A stretch of DNA of 64,000 nt from Sternotherus odoratus (GCA_032164245.1 JAVMKO010000003.1:8132651-8196650), one strand, 5' to 3'. Counted from the stretch's first letter, positions 46,741 through 60,130 are shown. The notes: generated by a model not told the origin, from the sequence alone. Translations and numbers: made by a program.

Positions 46741-47464
46741 ACCTGTTCTTAAAAATTTCACATGACAGGGATTCCAAAACCTCCCCTGGAAGTCAACTCC
46801 AGAATTTAATTTAGTTGGAGAGTTTTCCTAATATCTCACCTAAACTCCCCTTGTTGAAAATTAAGCACATTACTTCTTCTCTTACCTTCAGGGGACGTAA
46901 AAAACAGTTGATCACCATCCTCTTTAAAACAGCCCTTTACATATATAAAGACTGTTATTAGGTTCCCCATCTAAGTCTTATTTCCAAAAGACTAAACATG
47001 CCCAGGTATCTTCACCTGTCCTCCAAGTCAGGTCTTTTAAACATTTGATCATTTTTGTTGCTCTCCTGTGGACTCTCTCTAATTTGGCCACCTCTTTCCT
47101 TAAGTGTGACAACCAGAATTGGACACAGCACTCCATTTGTGGACTCACTAGTTCTGGGTAGAGCAGGACAATTACCTCCCATGTCTTATGAACGATACTT
47201 TTGTTAATATACCTCAGAGTTATATTAAACTTTTTTTATAACTGCATCATATTGTTGGCTTATATTCAATTTATTGCCCCTAGTTCCTTTTCAGCAGTAC
47301 AACCACCTAGCCAGTTATTCCCCATTTTACAGTTGTGCATTTCATTTTCTCTTCCAAAGTGAAGTACATTGCACTAGTCTTTATTGAATTCCATTATTTT
47401 TATTAAGAGGAATTCTTCATTTTATTAAGGTCCTTTTGTATTCTAATCCTATAATGCAAAGTGC
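46741..47464 (-). mobile_element. CR1 LINE fragment
   Basis: The plus strand is the complement of CR1 coding sequence: cacctgttcttaaaaatttc, catttgatcatttttgttgc, aattggacacagcactccat and aagtacattgcactagtctt. It is the fuller counterpart of 1611-2640, which lacks the stretch from about 47064 to 47465. Confidence 0.78.
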
Positions 47465-50400
47465 TTCCAACCCTTCTCAGCTTGGTGTCCTGTTCAAATT
47501 TTATAAGCACAGAAAAATTGTACTACTATAACTAAGCTGTTCTAATTACCATAAAGTATAGCAGTGTAACCCTATAGTGGGGCCTCAGTTTTACTGGGAA
47601 AAGGTGCATATTAGAGATGGTCAGAAATTTTCTAATGAAACTTGATTGGAAACACCATTACTGGGGATGCAAAGAACCTTATGATCTGGAGAAAGCCAAA
47701 CAGGAGACTGATCACCGAGAATGAGACTGATTTCCCCACTTCTAATAAAATCAAGATGTTTTGAAAACACAAAACTAACAAGTGCACGTTTGTCATGGTG
47801 GAAGGGGTGGGGGCCTGCTCTTGTCTTTGGCCTTGGAAACCCACTTTTTTAAAGGAAAGGAGATTAAAAAATAAAAACAATAACCCCTATTTAATGTTAA
47901 ATCCACACACACGAGTGACTGGGCCACTACAGTCAATGCAACTGTTGGAATTTCTAGACACCCACATGGACAGATCAGTATTTATTTTGAACAACTGCTA
48001 CTAATCCATTTCACCTGTTGTTTTTAAGAGAAGTGGGTTCTCTCACTGTTTGATTTATAACCCCATCTCATTGCTCCATGGCACTATTTTCATGGCATTT
48101 GAATAGAAAAGACATAAAACACCTTGCTGGAAGGTTGCAATGTAATGCTACTTCTTAAAATTCAGAACAGTAACACAAAAGAACTCCACAAGAGACACAG
48201 GCAAAGCAGGTTTGCACAGTTCCCTCAGAGCCCCATAGCCTGCTAGAGGGGTCAGGATACCCCTTCCAAACTTGAAGTGTCACTTTGTACATTTAACACA
48301 GTTTTACTTGCACCACACGTGGCATCCAGAGTTCCAGCCCTATTATTACAATGAAGAATCAAAGGAAAACACGCAGGGGGTGACCGCGCTTGGCTCTCTG
48401 TACTGTATGCCCCCTCTATACTGTTCATTGCTTCTCTGTCAACACCTCCAACACACAGACCTGTCCCTTCTCTTCCACACTGGTACATCCTTGAGGGCAT
48501 CACCCTTCATACACTGCCTACATCCTAGCTCTGCCCCTATCCACCTCCTTCACCATCTCCTATCCCCCCACTCTCTTCTATGCCTAGAAACAAAAAGTCA
48601 CGGACCTAGTCCTCATGCAAACAGCTCCCAGCTGTCTCTGGTCTCCCAATTCTAATGCCTGGCTCCTATTACCCTCTTCAGAAAAATCCTCCCTCCACGC
48701 ACACACACACTACAAGCCCCGGCTCCCTACTATATCCCCCAAAGAAGGGCTTAGCTCAGTTTTGTGCCCCCGGAAATCCACAGCACTTACATCCTCACTC
48801 CACTCAAACTACTGGCTGACTCAGACAATGGCTCCCTACTCCACCCCACAGAAGGCTCCTGATTATTGTCCATGTCAGGGACTGGGGCTTGAAGCATTCT
48901 CAGCACCCTGGGGTGTCTGCTGCCAATGGGTCTCAAACCCTCAATCCCTTCTGTGTGCCTCTCAGTCTCCCCAGTACCACCCCACATGTCCCAGTTTTAC
49001 GGACCCCCCTACGTAACTCTGTCCCATCTAGTTTCCACACCAGGTGCCTCCAACCCCGACCACCGATCCCACCACATGCCCCTGTCCTCTTCATCCCACC
49101 CCCTCTGTCTTGTCCATCAACCCCCCTCATGTTCCTCTAACTCCCAAACCCAAACCCCAACTCTCCCCTGTCTCATACCTCAGAGCTGTTTTCACAGGGG
49201 CCCCAGGGGCTTCTCCCTCCCTTCTCTCTCCAAGCTGCTGGGCTGTCCCCATCTCACTCTTCAGAGGTATCTCAAGAGGGGGCTGCTGCCATCCCAATCC
49301 ACAGAGAGACTGATGGATTGTCATGGGGGAAGGACAGGGCCCACACCCACATGAAGACTGAACTCCGCAGGAGCCCGCTTTGCTGACTTGCCGGTAGTTC
49401 CATCAACTACAGTCATGTTGAAATCCCAGCTTTGTCTTGGAGAAGACTTTCAAAGTCATTTTAGGGGGACCTGTTGTGCCCTTATTTTCTATGAAACACA
49501 AAAAGTAAACCAGGTCGGCCCTGCTGCATTCCACAAAACTGTGTTTATTAGTGGGTCCAAATACTTGGCTTGGCTTCCCATGGAGAGTTCTGCTCCAGCC
49601 ATATTGGTGGTTAAATCAGTAGGAAGGATGGAGACCCACTGGAGGAATCCCTATGGTTTAAAAGGATAATGCCTAATTCTTATTAACCTCATAATACCCC
49701 ATCCAGACACATACATTCATGGCTCACAGTATCTTCAATATTATGACATTTATTCTGTGATTTCTCAAGCATTTGAAACATCCCTGTAATGGGATGAATA
49801 AAAATAGGAAAAATAAAAAAATACACTAAGAATATTAATACTGTATGAAAAAGGTGTACAAGTAATACATACACACACTCACACACACACAGTTTGTTCC
49901 AAAATTACTATTATTTTTAATAGTGTCATATATGTCCAGGCATGAGGAAGAATCCTTTGAAGAACTTAGAACTAAGCCCTTACAATATTTCTAATAGCAA
50001 ATGCTGCATCAGAGGAGTTACATTGAGTAACAGCAACAGTTGCTAGTGGACCTAACCACAAACTCTCACTCACTTTTGAAATAACCTCACCTTTTTCACT
50101 TTCTTCTATATTATTTGCTTTATATCTAGGAGTTAATATTAGATATAGAAGATCAAACTGGAACTTGATATGGCAGCATAATGTTAATTTTAGAAACTAT
50201 ATTGAAAATTAAAATCTATCTGCAGGTTTCTATACCAGAGCCCTGCAGTTTCAGGAAGCTTCATTATCCAAGTGATCTCACTAGAAAGAGTCCTGAGAGC
50301 ATTTGGGGGAAAGTTGTGCATTTTAAAGGAGTCGGGTGAGACACCGGCTGGACCATTAACTTTAGTCTTCAATAAGTCTTGAACAGTGGGGAAGTTGCAG

Positions 50401-50809
50401 AAGACTGGTAGAAAGCTATTGTTGTGGCAGCACTTAAAATGGGTGAACGGGAAGCCCTTGGTTATTTTTGGCTTCTTAGTCTAACATAAATCACAGGAAA
50501 GATACAAACAGGATTAATACAAACAGGATTAATACAGAATTGAAGGCAGGTAACAGAATTATTGCCAATTAACATGTGTATATGGAAAAGGGATCCTGTC
50601 ATACTAACTTACTATATTTATGATGAGAATACCAGTTTGGATTATACAGATAATGTTGTAGATACAATATACTTAATATTCTGTCAAATATTTAACGTGG
50701 TACCACAGGACATTTGGATTAAAAAAACCTGAATTATATAAAACTAAGCTGGCATACATTAAATGGATTAAAACTGGCTAACTCATAAGTCTCAAAATGT
50801 AATTGTAAA

Positions 50810-52194
50810 TGTAAGCAGTGTCAGGATGAGTGGCATCCGGTGGGGAATTGCAGGAATTGCAATGACTTTGCAGTGTCAGTATGGGTGACATCCAGTGGTG
50901 AATGGCAGAAATTGCAGTAGCTTAACACCTGATTTGCTTAGACACACCCACCGCACCTGGCCTGCATTCTAACAGCCCAAATGATCACTTTGGCTACTGT
51001 GGGACCCCCAGTTTCTGTAGTATTGGGGCAAGAATGATAGAGTGCTGATTGACCTGTTTGTGTGAATGAGGGGTTGGGACATGTATTTGGCCTTTGGCAT
51101 GCTGGAGGGACTCACCATCAGCTAGGTAGCACTCACTAGACAAGGGACAGGGGTTCCAAAACTCACTGAATGGAGAGAGGCTATGGACAGGCTTCTATAC
51201 CTTGTGGTGAGGGCCTTGTCTGAGGGCCTCACAGGCCTATTGCATCTGGTCTGTCTCTCCTGTGGAATGTTAGTGCTGACTTTTGCTTCTTTTAGGAGTC
51301 TAACCTCAGCTCACTGAGCTGAAGTTGCTTTGGGTCTGGTGGTGCCTCTGCACTAAGGCCCCCACACTATGAGCTGAAATCACTCAAGAGCTGAAATCAC
51401 TTAAGAGCTGAAAAATCACTGAGCTTTATCTTAAGTGGGGGGCCCTAAGCAGAGCAGTTCCCGAGACAGCTGGCCGAGCAGTTCCTGTGCCGCCTAGTGG
51501 ACCCGTTCCTGAGACAGCGGGCCGAGCAATTCCTGTGCCGGCTAGTGGACCCGTTCCTGAGGCAGCAGGCAGAGCAGTTCCTGTGTCGGCTAGCAGGGCG
51601 GCTAGCGGAGTGACCAGCTCGACTGGAGAGTCGGGGAAGTTGGCCTCTGACCAACGGCCTATGGTGAGGACTGCAGCACGACTGGAGAGGCGGGGCAGTC
51701 GGCCTCTGACCACGTAAGGTGCCCCATAACCTGCCCCCCCCCTCCACCTCGGTGGGGATGTACAACTCTGCTATGAACTTTTGAACTCTGCTGGGGATGT
51801 TGGACTTTGGGGACTTTGGGGGGACTTTGGGGCTTGTGGGACTCAAGAACCCAAGGGAAAGGACACTGCCCATTGGTGTGTGAGTGTGGGTGTGGGTGTG
51901 TGTGGGGGGGAATTCTGGTTCATGGTTTGGTTTGTGACTTTTGTTTGTGGTGTTTACCCAATAATATGCCACAGCGTTTCTCTCTGTCATTAAAAGGGTT
52001 TTGGTACACTCAGACTCTGTGCTTGCGAGAGGGGAAGTATTGCCTCTTAGAGGCGCCCAGAAGGGTGGTATATGGTTGTCCCAGGTCACTGGGTGGGGGC
52101 TCGAGCCGGTTTTGTATTGTGTCATTAGAATGGAACCCCTGGATACTGAACCCGGCCCTTGTTGCTGCCAACTCTGATGGGCAGAAGGGTTACA
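50810..52194 (+). mobile_element. Solo LTR, 1385 bp, with 4-bp duplication
   Basis: Starts tgtaagcagtgtcaggatga and ends gaagggttaca, flanked by taaa (50806-50809 and 52195-52198). The matching site in block A (about 6415, attgtaaacaaggc) is empty. A 4-bp duplication with TG...CA ends fits gammaretrovirus-like or related endogenous retroviruses. It includes an internal repeat of ctgtgccggctagtggaccc type (51480-51600). No internal genes are present. Confidence 0.88.
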
Positions 52195-52226
52195 TAAAGA
52201 AGGCATCATCATGAATGGGGTGTATG

Positions 52227-54765
52227 ACTGTGAGTTTGTCCATCAAAGTTGATGAGGACCACCCAATGTCATAAGTTTGTTTGGGAGTGGGTTCTAAGAT
52301 GGCTGATTAGTCCAATCCGAGCCCGGAATTGACGGTTGCAATGGGGACATGGAAGATCAACCTGCCGACCGGGGGAAGAGAAGATACCAGCCCTGGACTT
52401 GCGAAGAAGACGCTTCTCTACAGCATCACTCAGTCTCTTTTGTTCATAGGCTGTTGCACCATCATGAACTCGTCTGCACCAGGCGAAGCGATCATTAGCG
52501 ATGCTCTCCCAATTTTCAGGATCTATGTTACAGTTCTTAAGGGAGGCCTTGAGGGTGTCTTTGAATCTCTTCTTTTGACCTCCAAGAGATTGCTTGCCGT
52601 GTTGTAGTTTGCCATAGAACATCTTATTGGGCAATCGTTCATCGGGCATTCATACAACATGCCCATCCCATCTGAGTTGTGCCTTGCAAAGCAGGGTGTG
52701 AATGCTTGTCATATCAGCCTGTAAAAGGACGTCGGTGTCTGGAATTTTATCCTGCCATCTTATCTTCAGTAGTTTCCGCAGACAACTCAGGTGGAAGTGG
52801 TTCAGCTTTTTCGCATGACGACTGTAGACAGTCCAGATCTCACAAGCATAGAGGAGAGTGGACAGGATGACCACTGAATAGACTTTTAGTTTGGTTTCAA
52901 TCTTAATGCTTCTCCGATCCCAAACATTAGATCGAAGCCTTCCAAAAGCTGCGCTGGCTCTGGTGATTCTAGTGTTCACTTCCTCGTCGATGTTGGCTGC
53001 CTGTGATAGAGTGCTGCCAAGGTATGTAAACCTGTCCACGTTGTTGAGCTTGTGGCCATTGACAGTGATGGATGGCTCAGTGTAGTCACAACCAGGAGTA
53101 GGCTGATGCAGAACCTCAGTTTTTCTGGTGGAGATCGTGAGGCCGAAGTTCATGCACGCTGTGGAGAATAGATTCATGCAGTGTTGCATGCTTGTTTGTG
53201 TACCTGAGTTGAGGGCGCAGTTATCAGCAAATAGAAATTCACGAATGGTCTCAACTTGGACTTGAGTTCTGGCCTGAAGCCTCCTTAAGTTGAATAGCCT
53301 TCCATCAAAATGGTAGCGCATGTCGATCCCGACATTATCATCTCTAAAAGCATCGATCAGCACGGCAGGAAGAGGCAGGAAGCCAGGACGCAACCTTGTT
53401 TCACACCATTTGTAACTGCTCTGAATAGTTGCCATGATCTTGAACTCTGGCAAGCATGCCATCATGGAATTGCTTCACCATTTTAATGAAAATATCTGGG
53501 CATCCAAATTTGGCCATAATTTTCCAGAGGCCCTCACGACTGACATTGTCAAAGGCTTTAGTTAGATCCACAAAGACAGTGTAGAGCTGGACATTCTGTT
53601 CTTGGCACTTTTCTTGTAGTTGCCTGGCGGCAAAGATCATATCAATAGTACCTCATTCCTTCCTGAAACCACACTGACTTTCCGGCAAGAGATCTTGATC
53701 AAGGTGCTGTGTGAGTCTGTTTAGAAGTATTCTGGCTAGGACTTTTCCTGCGACACAGAGCAGAGAGATTCCTCTGTGGCTGTCACAAGATTGGCGATTT
53801 CCCTTGCGTTTGTAGAGGTGAATAATGGTCGCATCTTTGAAGTCTTGGGGAATGCATTTCTGTTTCCACATCTCACAGAACATCTCAGTAAGCCTCTTAG
53901 TTAGCTTGGGTCCACCAGATTTATAGATTTCAGCTGGAATGCAGTCAGCTCCAGGAGCTTTTCTGTTGGAGAGCAGTTCAATGGTCTTTTGAGTCTCCAG
54001 TACTGTTGGGGGGTCAGCCAAGCTGTCGTTGATCTCCACCTGGGGTAGACGGTTTATTGCCTCATCGTTGATAGAGGAAGGGCTGTTGAGGATATTAGCA
54101 AAATGCTCTGCCCAGCGATTAAGGATCTTCTCCTTATCAGTGATCAGAGTGCTGCCATCTGTGCCCAAGAGGGGGGCCCAACCAGATGCGACTGGGCCAT
54201 ACACAGCCTGCAGAGCATTATAGAAGTTCCTCATGTCGTGCCTGTTGGCAAAGGCCTGGATCTCATCGGCTTTCTGGCTCTGTTATGCGTCCTGCATCTC
54301 GTGTAGCTTCATCTCTACAGTCTGACGTATCTTGGTAAATGCATCTTTTTTTGCTGCAGACTTGGGGTCATTGCTGTAGGCACGATGAAGACGGTGTTTT
54401 TCATCCAGCAATGTCTCGATTTCTCCACAGTTTTGGTCAAACCAGTCCTGGTGCTTTTTTGTGGTGACGCCCAGTGACTCAGATGCAGTGGAATACACCA
54501 GTTGTTTAAAGGCTGCCCAGCTGGGCTCTATATCAGTGTCTGTTTCAGTGGCTTCCACCTTAGATGCCAGGGCATCAGCAAGTGACTGTTGGGGCTGCTG
54601 TCTTTCAATCTGGAGATGTTTAGGCGCTTTGGAACCATGATGCCTTGTGGACGTCTAGGGGGCCGAATCCTGAGGTTCATCTTTGAGATGAGCAGTCTGT
54701 GGTCCGTCCAGCAGTCTGCGCCACACATGGCCTTGGTCACACAGATATCCTGTCTGTCTTTCCTG
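52227..54765 (-). mobile_element. APE-type LINE ORF2, 5'-truncated, near-complete RT
   Basis: Minus-strand frames run from the end of an endonuclease domain (CGADCWTDHRLLISKMNLRI, 54785-54528) through a linker, the reverse transcriptase (NRKAPGADCIPAEIYK, RGISLLCVAGKVLARILLNR, YTVFVDLTKAFDNVSREGLW) to the palm motif, which reads LFADNCAL where FADD is expected. They then continue to a C-terminal C2H2 finger (PCPHCNRQF, GLISHLRTH) near 52290. Frameshifts near 54250, 53645, 53430 and 52650 split it. The lost second Asp and the frameshifts mean it is dead. The clade (jockey/L2/RTE-like) could not be fixed. The matching block A site (about 6443) is empty. Confidence 0.9.
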
Positions 54766-55194
54766 TCTAGTGGGTTATTCTCCACAGTTCATCTCCTTCT
54801 TAGAATGGAGTCTACCTATGTTAGGAGATCTCTGCAGAAATGCCAATCCAATGGATCATCAGGTGAAATGGCCAAATAGCACTTATGAGATTTCAATGGG
54901 CTTCACTTTACAGTTTTCTCTTTTCATTGGTTTCACAATATATCAACAGAGTGTATCAGCTCTCTTGTTACAAAGAAATGCTGTGGTGTACAATATAAGT
55001 GATCACTGATGAAGAGAATGAAAAGTGACTAGGCTACAGTTGCAGCCATGGAAACTGAAGGAAATTTCCAAGGCTTCTGTAATGGAGTCAGTGCTCTTTG
55101 GGGGCCCAAGTAGGATCAATGAGGTAGAATAACTGTACCCCTTAGAACGGTTAGTTTTTTACCCAGTGAAGCAGATCTGTCAGTTTTTAAAGGC

Positions 55195-55610
55195 TGGGAT
55201 TGTTTAAAGACTGGGATTGAGAACTGGGATTGTTTAGTGTACAGAAGATAAGACTGAGGGGAGATTTAATAGCTGCTTTCAACTACCTGAAAGGGGGTTC
55301 TAAAGAGGATGGATCTAGAGTGTTCTCAGTGGTAGCAGAAGACAGAAGAAGGAGTAATGGTCTCAAGTTGCAGTTGGGAACATTTAGATTGGATATTAGG
55401 AAAAAAAATTCACTAGGAGGGTGGTGAAGCATTCGAACTGGTTACCTAGGGAGGTGGTAGAATCATCTTCCTTGCAGGTTTTTAAGGTCAGGCTTGACAA
55501 AGCCCTGGCTGGGATGATTTAGTTGTGGATTGGTCCTTCTTTAAGCAGGGGGTTGGACTAGACGACCTCCAGAGGTCCCTTCCAAGCCTAATGTTCTATG
55601 ATTCTATGAC
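55195..55610 (+). mobile_element. CR1 LINE 3' end, intact terminus
   Basis: Contains [20 protein letters not shown] and then the standard 3' region (gttggactagacgacctcca, ggtcccttccaagcctaatg), ending with ttctatgattctatg. It is the counterpart of the truncated 6941-7282 copy. 55195-55230 carries a short local repeat (gggattgtttaa). 55611-56149 shows nothing else. Confidence 0.9.
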
Positions 55611-56149
55611 CTCTAAGGCTGAAATTTGAACCCTAATAAAAATTTGATGCATCAAAATTTTATGTCTGCTTTAGATAGTTATTGTTAAGGCTGACGCTTG
55701 TTTTGAAAGGGGAAAAAAAAAGGAAAACTCATGGTTTTCTCTCACCACTAATTGTAAAATTCCTCAATTTAGATATGCAGAAAAAAATCCATGGATTTCT
55801 GGCACACAGTATTTATAATGTAATTTGTTTTATTGATCATAAATCTCTATTAAAAAGGATTTTTATCTTCTTTTAAGTGGGGTTTGATGCATGAAATTAG
55901 GAAATTTAGTGAAATAAAAGTAAAATATTGATGAAATATTGTACAAAACAAATACACGAATGCAAATGCCCTACCGCCAGTGCTTCCAAGGTACAGCTGT
56001 ATTCTGAAATTCTTCTCTGCAATTCAATTCCTCTTCTCAATTTAATGGGAGTCTTTCCATTTTTACAGAGAGCTTTCCATCAGGCGGTAGATGTTTGATA
56101 GTTGTAAATATTCGTATTGTAACTTCATCAAGGCAGGAACTTGGCTGTG

Positions 56150-56260
56150 GTTTTTCCCTGAAATTCTCCAGGAATGTTTATGATGCTGTAGAAATTATAA
56201 TTATGATGATAATGATAAACAGATTGCAGCACAAACTTAGTAAATAAGAGATGCTTCAAA
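56150..56260 (+). promoter_or_regulatory. Upstream block of defensin copy B
   Basis: Plus-strand match to the block upstream of the intact gene (agattgcagcacaaac, ctgaaattctccagg). It sits about 50-150 bp from the TATA box, as at the intact gene. Confidence 0.5.
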
Positions 56261-56729
56261 AAAGATTTCAACACATCACCATTTCACAATCCCCGGTAGC
56301 CCATAAATAGAGACTCTCCTTTTCTTGTCCATATTACAGTCACTTCTCTCCAGCAACGTTGAGTTCCCTGCCAAACTTCAGCCATGTAGATTCTGTACCT
56401 GCTCTTTTCTGTCTTCTTCCTGGTGCTGCAAAGCTCTCCAGGTACGAACTTAATGAAATGAAGGGAGAAGACAGAAGGACATTTGTGAGTCAATACTAAG
56501 ATTTCTAAAAAACTTCTAGCATAATTTTTCCAGCTTTCTTTTTCAAAAGAGTTGTATGGTTTTCAGCAAACACTTGCATTTAGCTGGAGAACAGCCCTCG
56601 AGTGAGAAAGGTGTCTTAATGTTCCTATTAAGATCCAGTCAGATTTGGCTGAACTATGACCTACAATTGTATCATCAATGTTCTACCTAGAGGAGTCCTA
56701 CATTGGTTGGGTTTTGACACCACACTAGT

Positions 56730-57410
56730 TAAACTTTTTATAAAGGACCTGAAAAAACCCATAAAATCATCACCTATAAAGTTAGCAGGTGACAAAAAAT
56801 ATGGGACAGGTCACTCATACAGAGTGATTTGGATCACTTGGTAAGATGAGAGCAAGTTAATAATCATACAACTAAATCTAATAATCATATAACTAAATCT
56901 AAGGTTATGGCTATAGCAACAAAGAAGGATGGCCACAGTTATAGGATGAGAGAATCCATCTTGGGGAGCAGTGACCGAAAAAATGTTGAGTGTTGTGGAT
57001 GGATAATCAGTTGAAAATTGCTAAATGGCTTAATACATAACTTGGATGCAGAAAGAGGGAAATCTTGAGTAGAAATAGATAGATTATTTAACTCTGTATT
57101 TTGCACCTCCACATGTCACCACATGTTGAATACTGTGTCCAGTTCTGGTATCCACACTTCAGAAAGATTGTTGACCAGTTGGAGAGGGTTCGGAGAAAAG
57201 CCACAAGTATGATTAAAGGATTACAAAATATGTGTTATAGTGATAGACTGAGAAAATTGTTAACAGTAAAAGTAATTAAGCATTGGAACAATTTACTAAT
57301 GTATTCTCCATCCCTGACATTTATTAAATCAAGAATTATTGGACGTTTTCCCCTAAAAGATACCCTCTAAGAAATATTTTGGGGAAGTCCCTTCAGACTA
57401 GATGATCACA
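56730..57410 (+). mobile_element. CR1 LINE fragment in the copy B intron
   Basis: Same family as 29740-30425 (gtgatttggatcacttgg, gcaacaaagaaggatggcca). It also has the C-terminal RT motif in the frame at 57101: HVEYCVQFWYPHF and QLERVRRKATSMIKGLQN. Degenerate. Confidence 0.8.
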
Positions 57411-58360
57411 AAGGTACTTCAGTACCAGGCAAACTGTTTGAAACGATAGGAAAGAACAGAATTATCAGACACATAGAGGAACACAAGGAACTGGGGAAGA
57501 GTCAACATGGCTTTTCTAAAGGGAAATCATGCCTCACCCATCTACTAGAATTCTTGCAGGGTGTCCACAAACATGTAGAGAAGGGTGATCCAGTTGATAC
57601 AGTGTAAATAGACCTTCCAAAAGGCTTTGACAAGATCCTTCACCAAAGGCTCTGAAGTAAAATAAGCATTCAGGAGATAAGAGGAAATGTCCTCTAATGG
57701 ATCAGTAACTGGCTAAAAGATAAGAAACAATGGGTAGCCATGAATCATCTGTTTTCAGAATGGAGGGAGGTAAACAGTGCTATCCTTCAGGGGTCTGTAC
57801 TGTAAATGATCAGCTAAAGGGATAAACAGTGAGAGGGTAAATTTTGGAGATGATACAAAATTATTTAAGATGGTGAGCTCCAAAGCAGAGTGCGAAGAGT
57901 TACAGATAAATCTGGCTGACTGGCCAACAAAATGGCAGATGAAATTCTATGTTGATAAATGCAAAGTAATGCACTATTGAAAACATACTCCTAACTGTAC
58001 ATATAAAAAATATGGGGTCTAAATTAGCTGTTACCACTCAAAAAAGAAATCTTGGAGTCATTGTGGAGAATTCCCTGAAGCATCTGCTCAACTCACAGCA
58101 GCACTAACAGAAAAAAACTAACAAAATGTGAAGAACCATTAGGACAGATATAGAAAATATCTTGATGCCTCTTTATAAATCCATGATACTCCCAGACTCT
58201 GAATACCGTGTGCAGATGTGGTCACACCAGCTGAAAATAGTTAAACAAGTACTTGAAAAGTTACAGAGAACGGCAATTGAACTGATTAGGGGTATGGAAC
58301 AGCTTCCATATGAGGAGAGATTAAAAAGACTGGACATTTTCAGCTTGTGTCCTCTTCCTC
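57411..58360 (+). mobile_element. Second CR1 LINE fragment in the copy B intron
   Basis: Eroded CR1 read on the plus strand with many stops: ggaagagtcaacatggcttt, then a GSVL-like ggggtctgtactg, agatgatacaaaattattta in the FADD region, and a short frame at 58162 with LYKSMILPDSEYRVQMWS. It begins earlier in ORF2 than the 56.7 kb piece, so it is a separate insertion. 58361-58790 shows nothing recognisable. Confidence 0.82.
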
Positions 58361-59770
58361 TGGCCTAACCCAATGAAATTATCCTTTGGTCTGTGGGGGT
58401 TCAAGTGTTTGGACTGACGTGTTTGGGAACCTTCACTTGAGATAACAGGGTTTGTGAATATCCTTTTGCTTTGATAGAATGACAGACTTTCTATCAGCTT
58501 GTGTTGTCCAGGATGGTACTGAACAGTACAAGACGCACATTTCTGGAGGATGAGGCTGGGACTGGTAGTTGGCTGGTGTCGCTCTGCAGGATAATCCAGG
58601 AGGGTTTTGCTGGAAGTTTTCCTCTAATTCAGCTGGGAGTGACTTTACATGCCAGGGGCTGTGCATGAGCAGGACCAGAATGGTTGTTTCACAGCAGAGC
58701 AGTGTAGGAGTCATCACAGGTTGAAGAACTGAGGGAATACGGCTGTTCAGTGGTCCAGGTTGTTCCCTGGGGAAGGTCACAGTGGATACTTTAAGGAAAG
58801 CACAGCTAAAATCTAGTTTAAAATAGTCTAATATTAATATCCAAAAGGACATTTGGGCCACATTCTCATAAGGACCAGCCTGTCTGGAATGTCTAAGCCT
58901 GGTAATCGGTCACTGAGTAAGTATTCTCACGTATTGAGTCTTCACAGGAATGTCTGTGACAAGTCTCACTGAAAATCAGGCGTTCTGACTGGAAGGGACT
59001 TGTTTAAATCTTTCTCTTTCTAAACGTTCCAGGCACCCAACCCAGTGCTGAGCTGGTTCAACCCTGCTCAGCCAATCAGTATTTAGATCCTGCCTAGTCC
59101 ATCAGTGTTTGGAAGCAGAAAGAATCGAAACCACTGCAGCAAAACCACTGCCCCACTAGTAGAAGTTGGTGATACAAGGCAGCTGCTGCTTTCCATCCTG
59201 TACAGGTGTGGGGCTGTGAAGGACTCCCATGCTCAGCAGGGAGCCAGCAGACCTGCTGAATTAATTCACTCTGCTCAATCCTTCCGGACAGCCTATGAAT
59301 GGGCCCAGAACTACAGACCTTTACATATTATCAAAGGGGGCACAGGAAGATAATTGAGCTGAGTTGGGCTTGTCTCAGTGAACTGCAAATTTAGCTAATG
59401 GGAAATGTCATGCTGCAATTACAGTTCTTGTTTACACTTGTGTGTGAATGAAAATAAAGACTGTTTCTTTATGCAGGATTCACCCAGTTTATCCGTAACC
59501 GGGAGCGAGGACGGCAGCCAGCACACATGTTTAGATATAAAAGATAGATCAAGTCTGTATTGTAATTTTAGCTAACTGTTAGTTGACTTTTAGCTCATGT
59601 GGTAGGAGTTTCATGCACAAAAATCCAGAGGCCTCAGGTTCAATCCCACCTGCGGATGACTGAGGTCTGTTGGCATTACATCTGCACATACTATTCAATG
59701 ATGGGAAAGGTCTTGCTCTGCCTTGCATTTGAAATGTAACGTTATATTGGCCTTGTTTTAATGGCTAAAA

Positions 59771-60130
59771 CATAGTGTATTGTTAGACTGGCGCTTTGTA
59801 GCGCTAAACCCCTCCAGTAGCGCTATAGTTATCTTACCCTACACACTTACAAGTGACATTTTGCGCAATAAGTCACCGTTCGCCCCATTCCCCCGACCCC
59901 GCCGCGAGCGGGCTGACGGGTTTGCCTGGTTTCCCTGACCCCGCCACGGGCGGGCTGACGGGTCTGCCTGGGTCTCTGCCACTGCGGGCGGGCTGCCTTT
60001 AATAAAAGTAGCTGGCTGCTTTGGTGCATTGCAAACAAGTGTGTGAGTGTTTTGATTGGTGCACGGGGGCTGTTTTATTTCTTTCCCATAAAAATCCCTT
60101 CCTTTTCTTATTTTAATGTAATAGAAATAA
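59771..60130. other. GC-rich intergenic, possible MITE
   Basis: Contains gcgctttgtagcgct and a duplicated ccgccgcgagcgggctgacg-type stretch (59900-59990). No defined ends. Confidence 0.35.

Larger units (their letters stand above)
56303..59500 (+). pseudogene. Beta-defensin copy B: signal exon, no cysteine exon
   Basis: A TATA-like ataaata (56303-56309) precedes the signal exon at 56384-56441. ATG is followed at once by TAG (56387-56389) where the intact gene has AAG. After that the exon stays open with the hydrophobic core ILYLLFSVFFLVLQSSP and a good donor (gtacga at 56442). The intron has taken two CR1 insertions. Its 3' part (58872-59475) matches copy A up to the acceptor tttatgcag. Only about 25 bases of the cysteine exon remain before a deletion junction at about 59500, where the sequence jumps to what is 8661 in block A. 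No mature peptide can be made. The remnant shows three T in the run where copy A has five. Confidence 0.88.
47465..59770 (+). repeat. Segmental duplication block B (pair of block A)
   Basis: Same order and orientation as 2560-8960. Relative to A it carries an LTR (50810-52194), a LINE (52227-54765) and the segment 55341-58871 that A has deleted. It lacks the part matching 7915-8660. 47465-50480 and 54766-55190 contain no recognisable gene. Confidence 0.88.
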
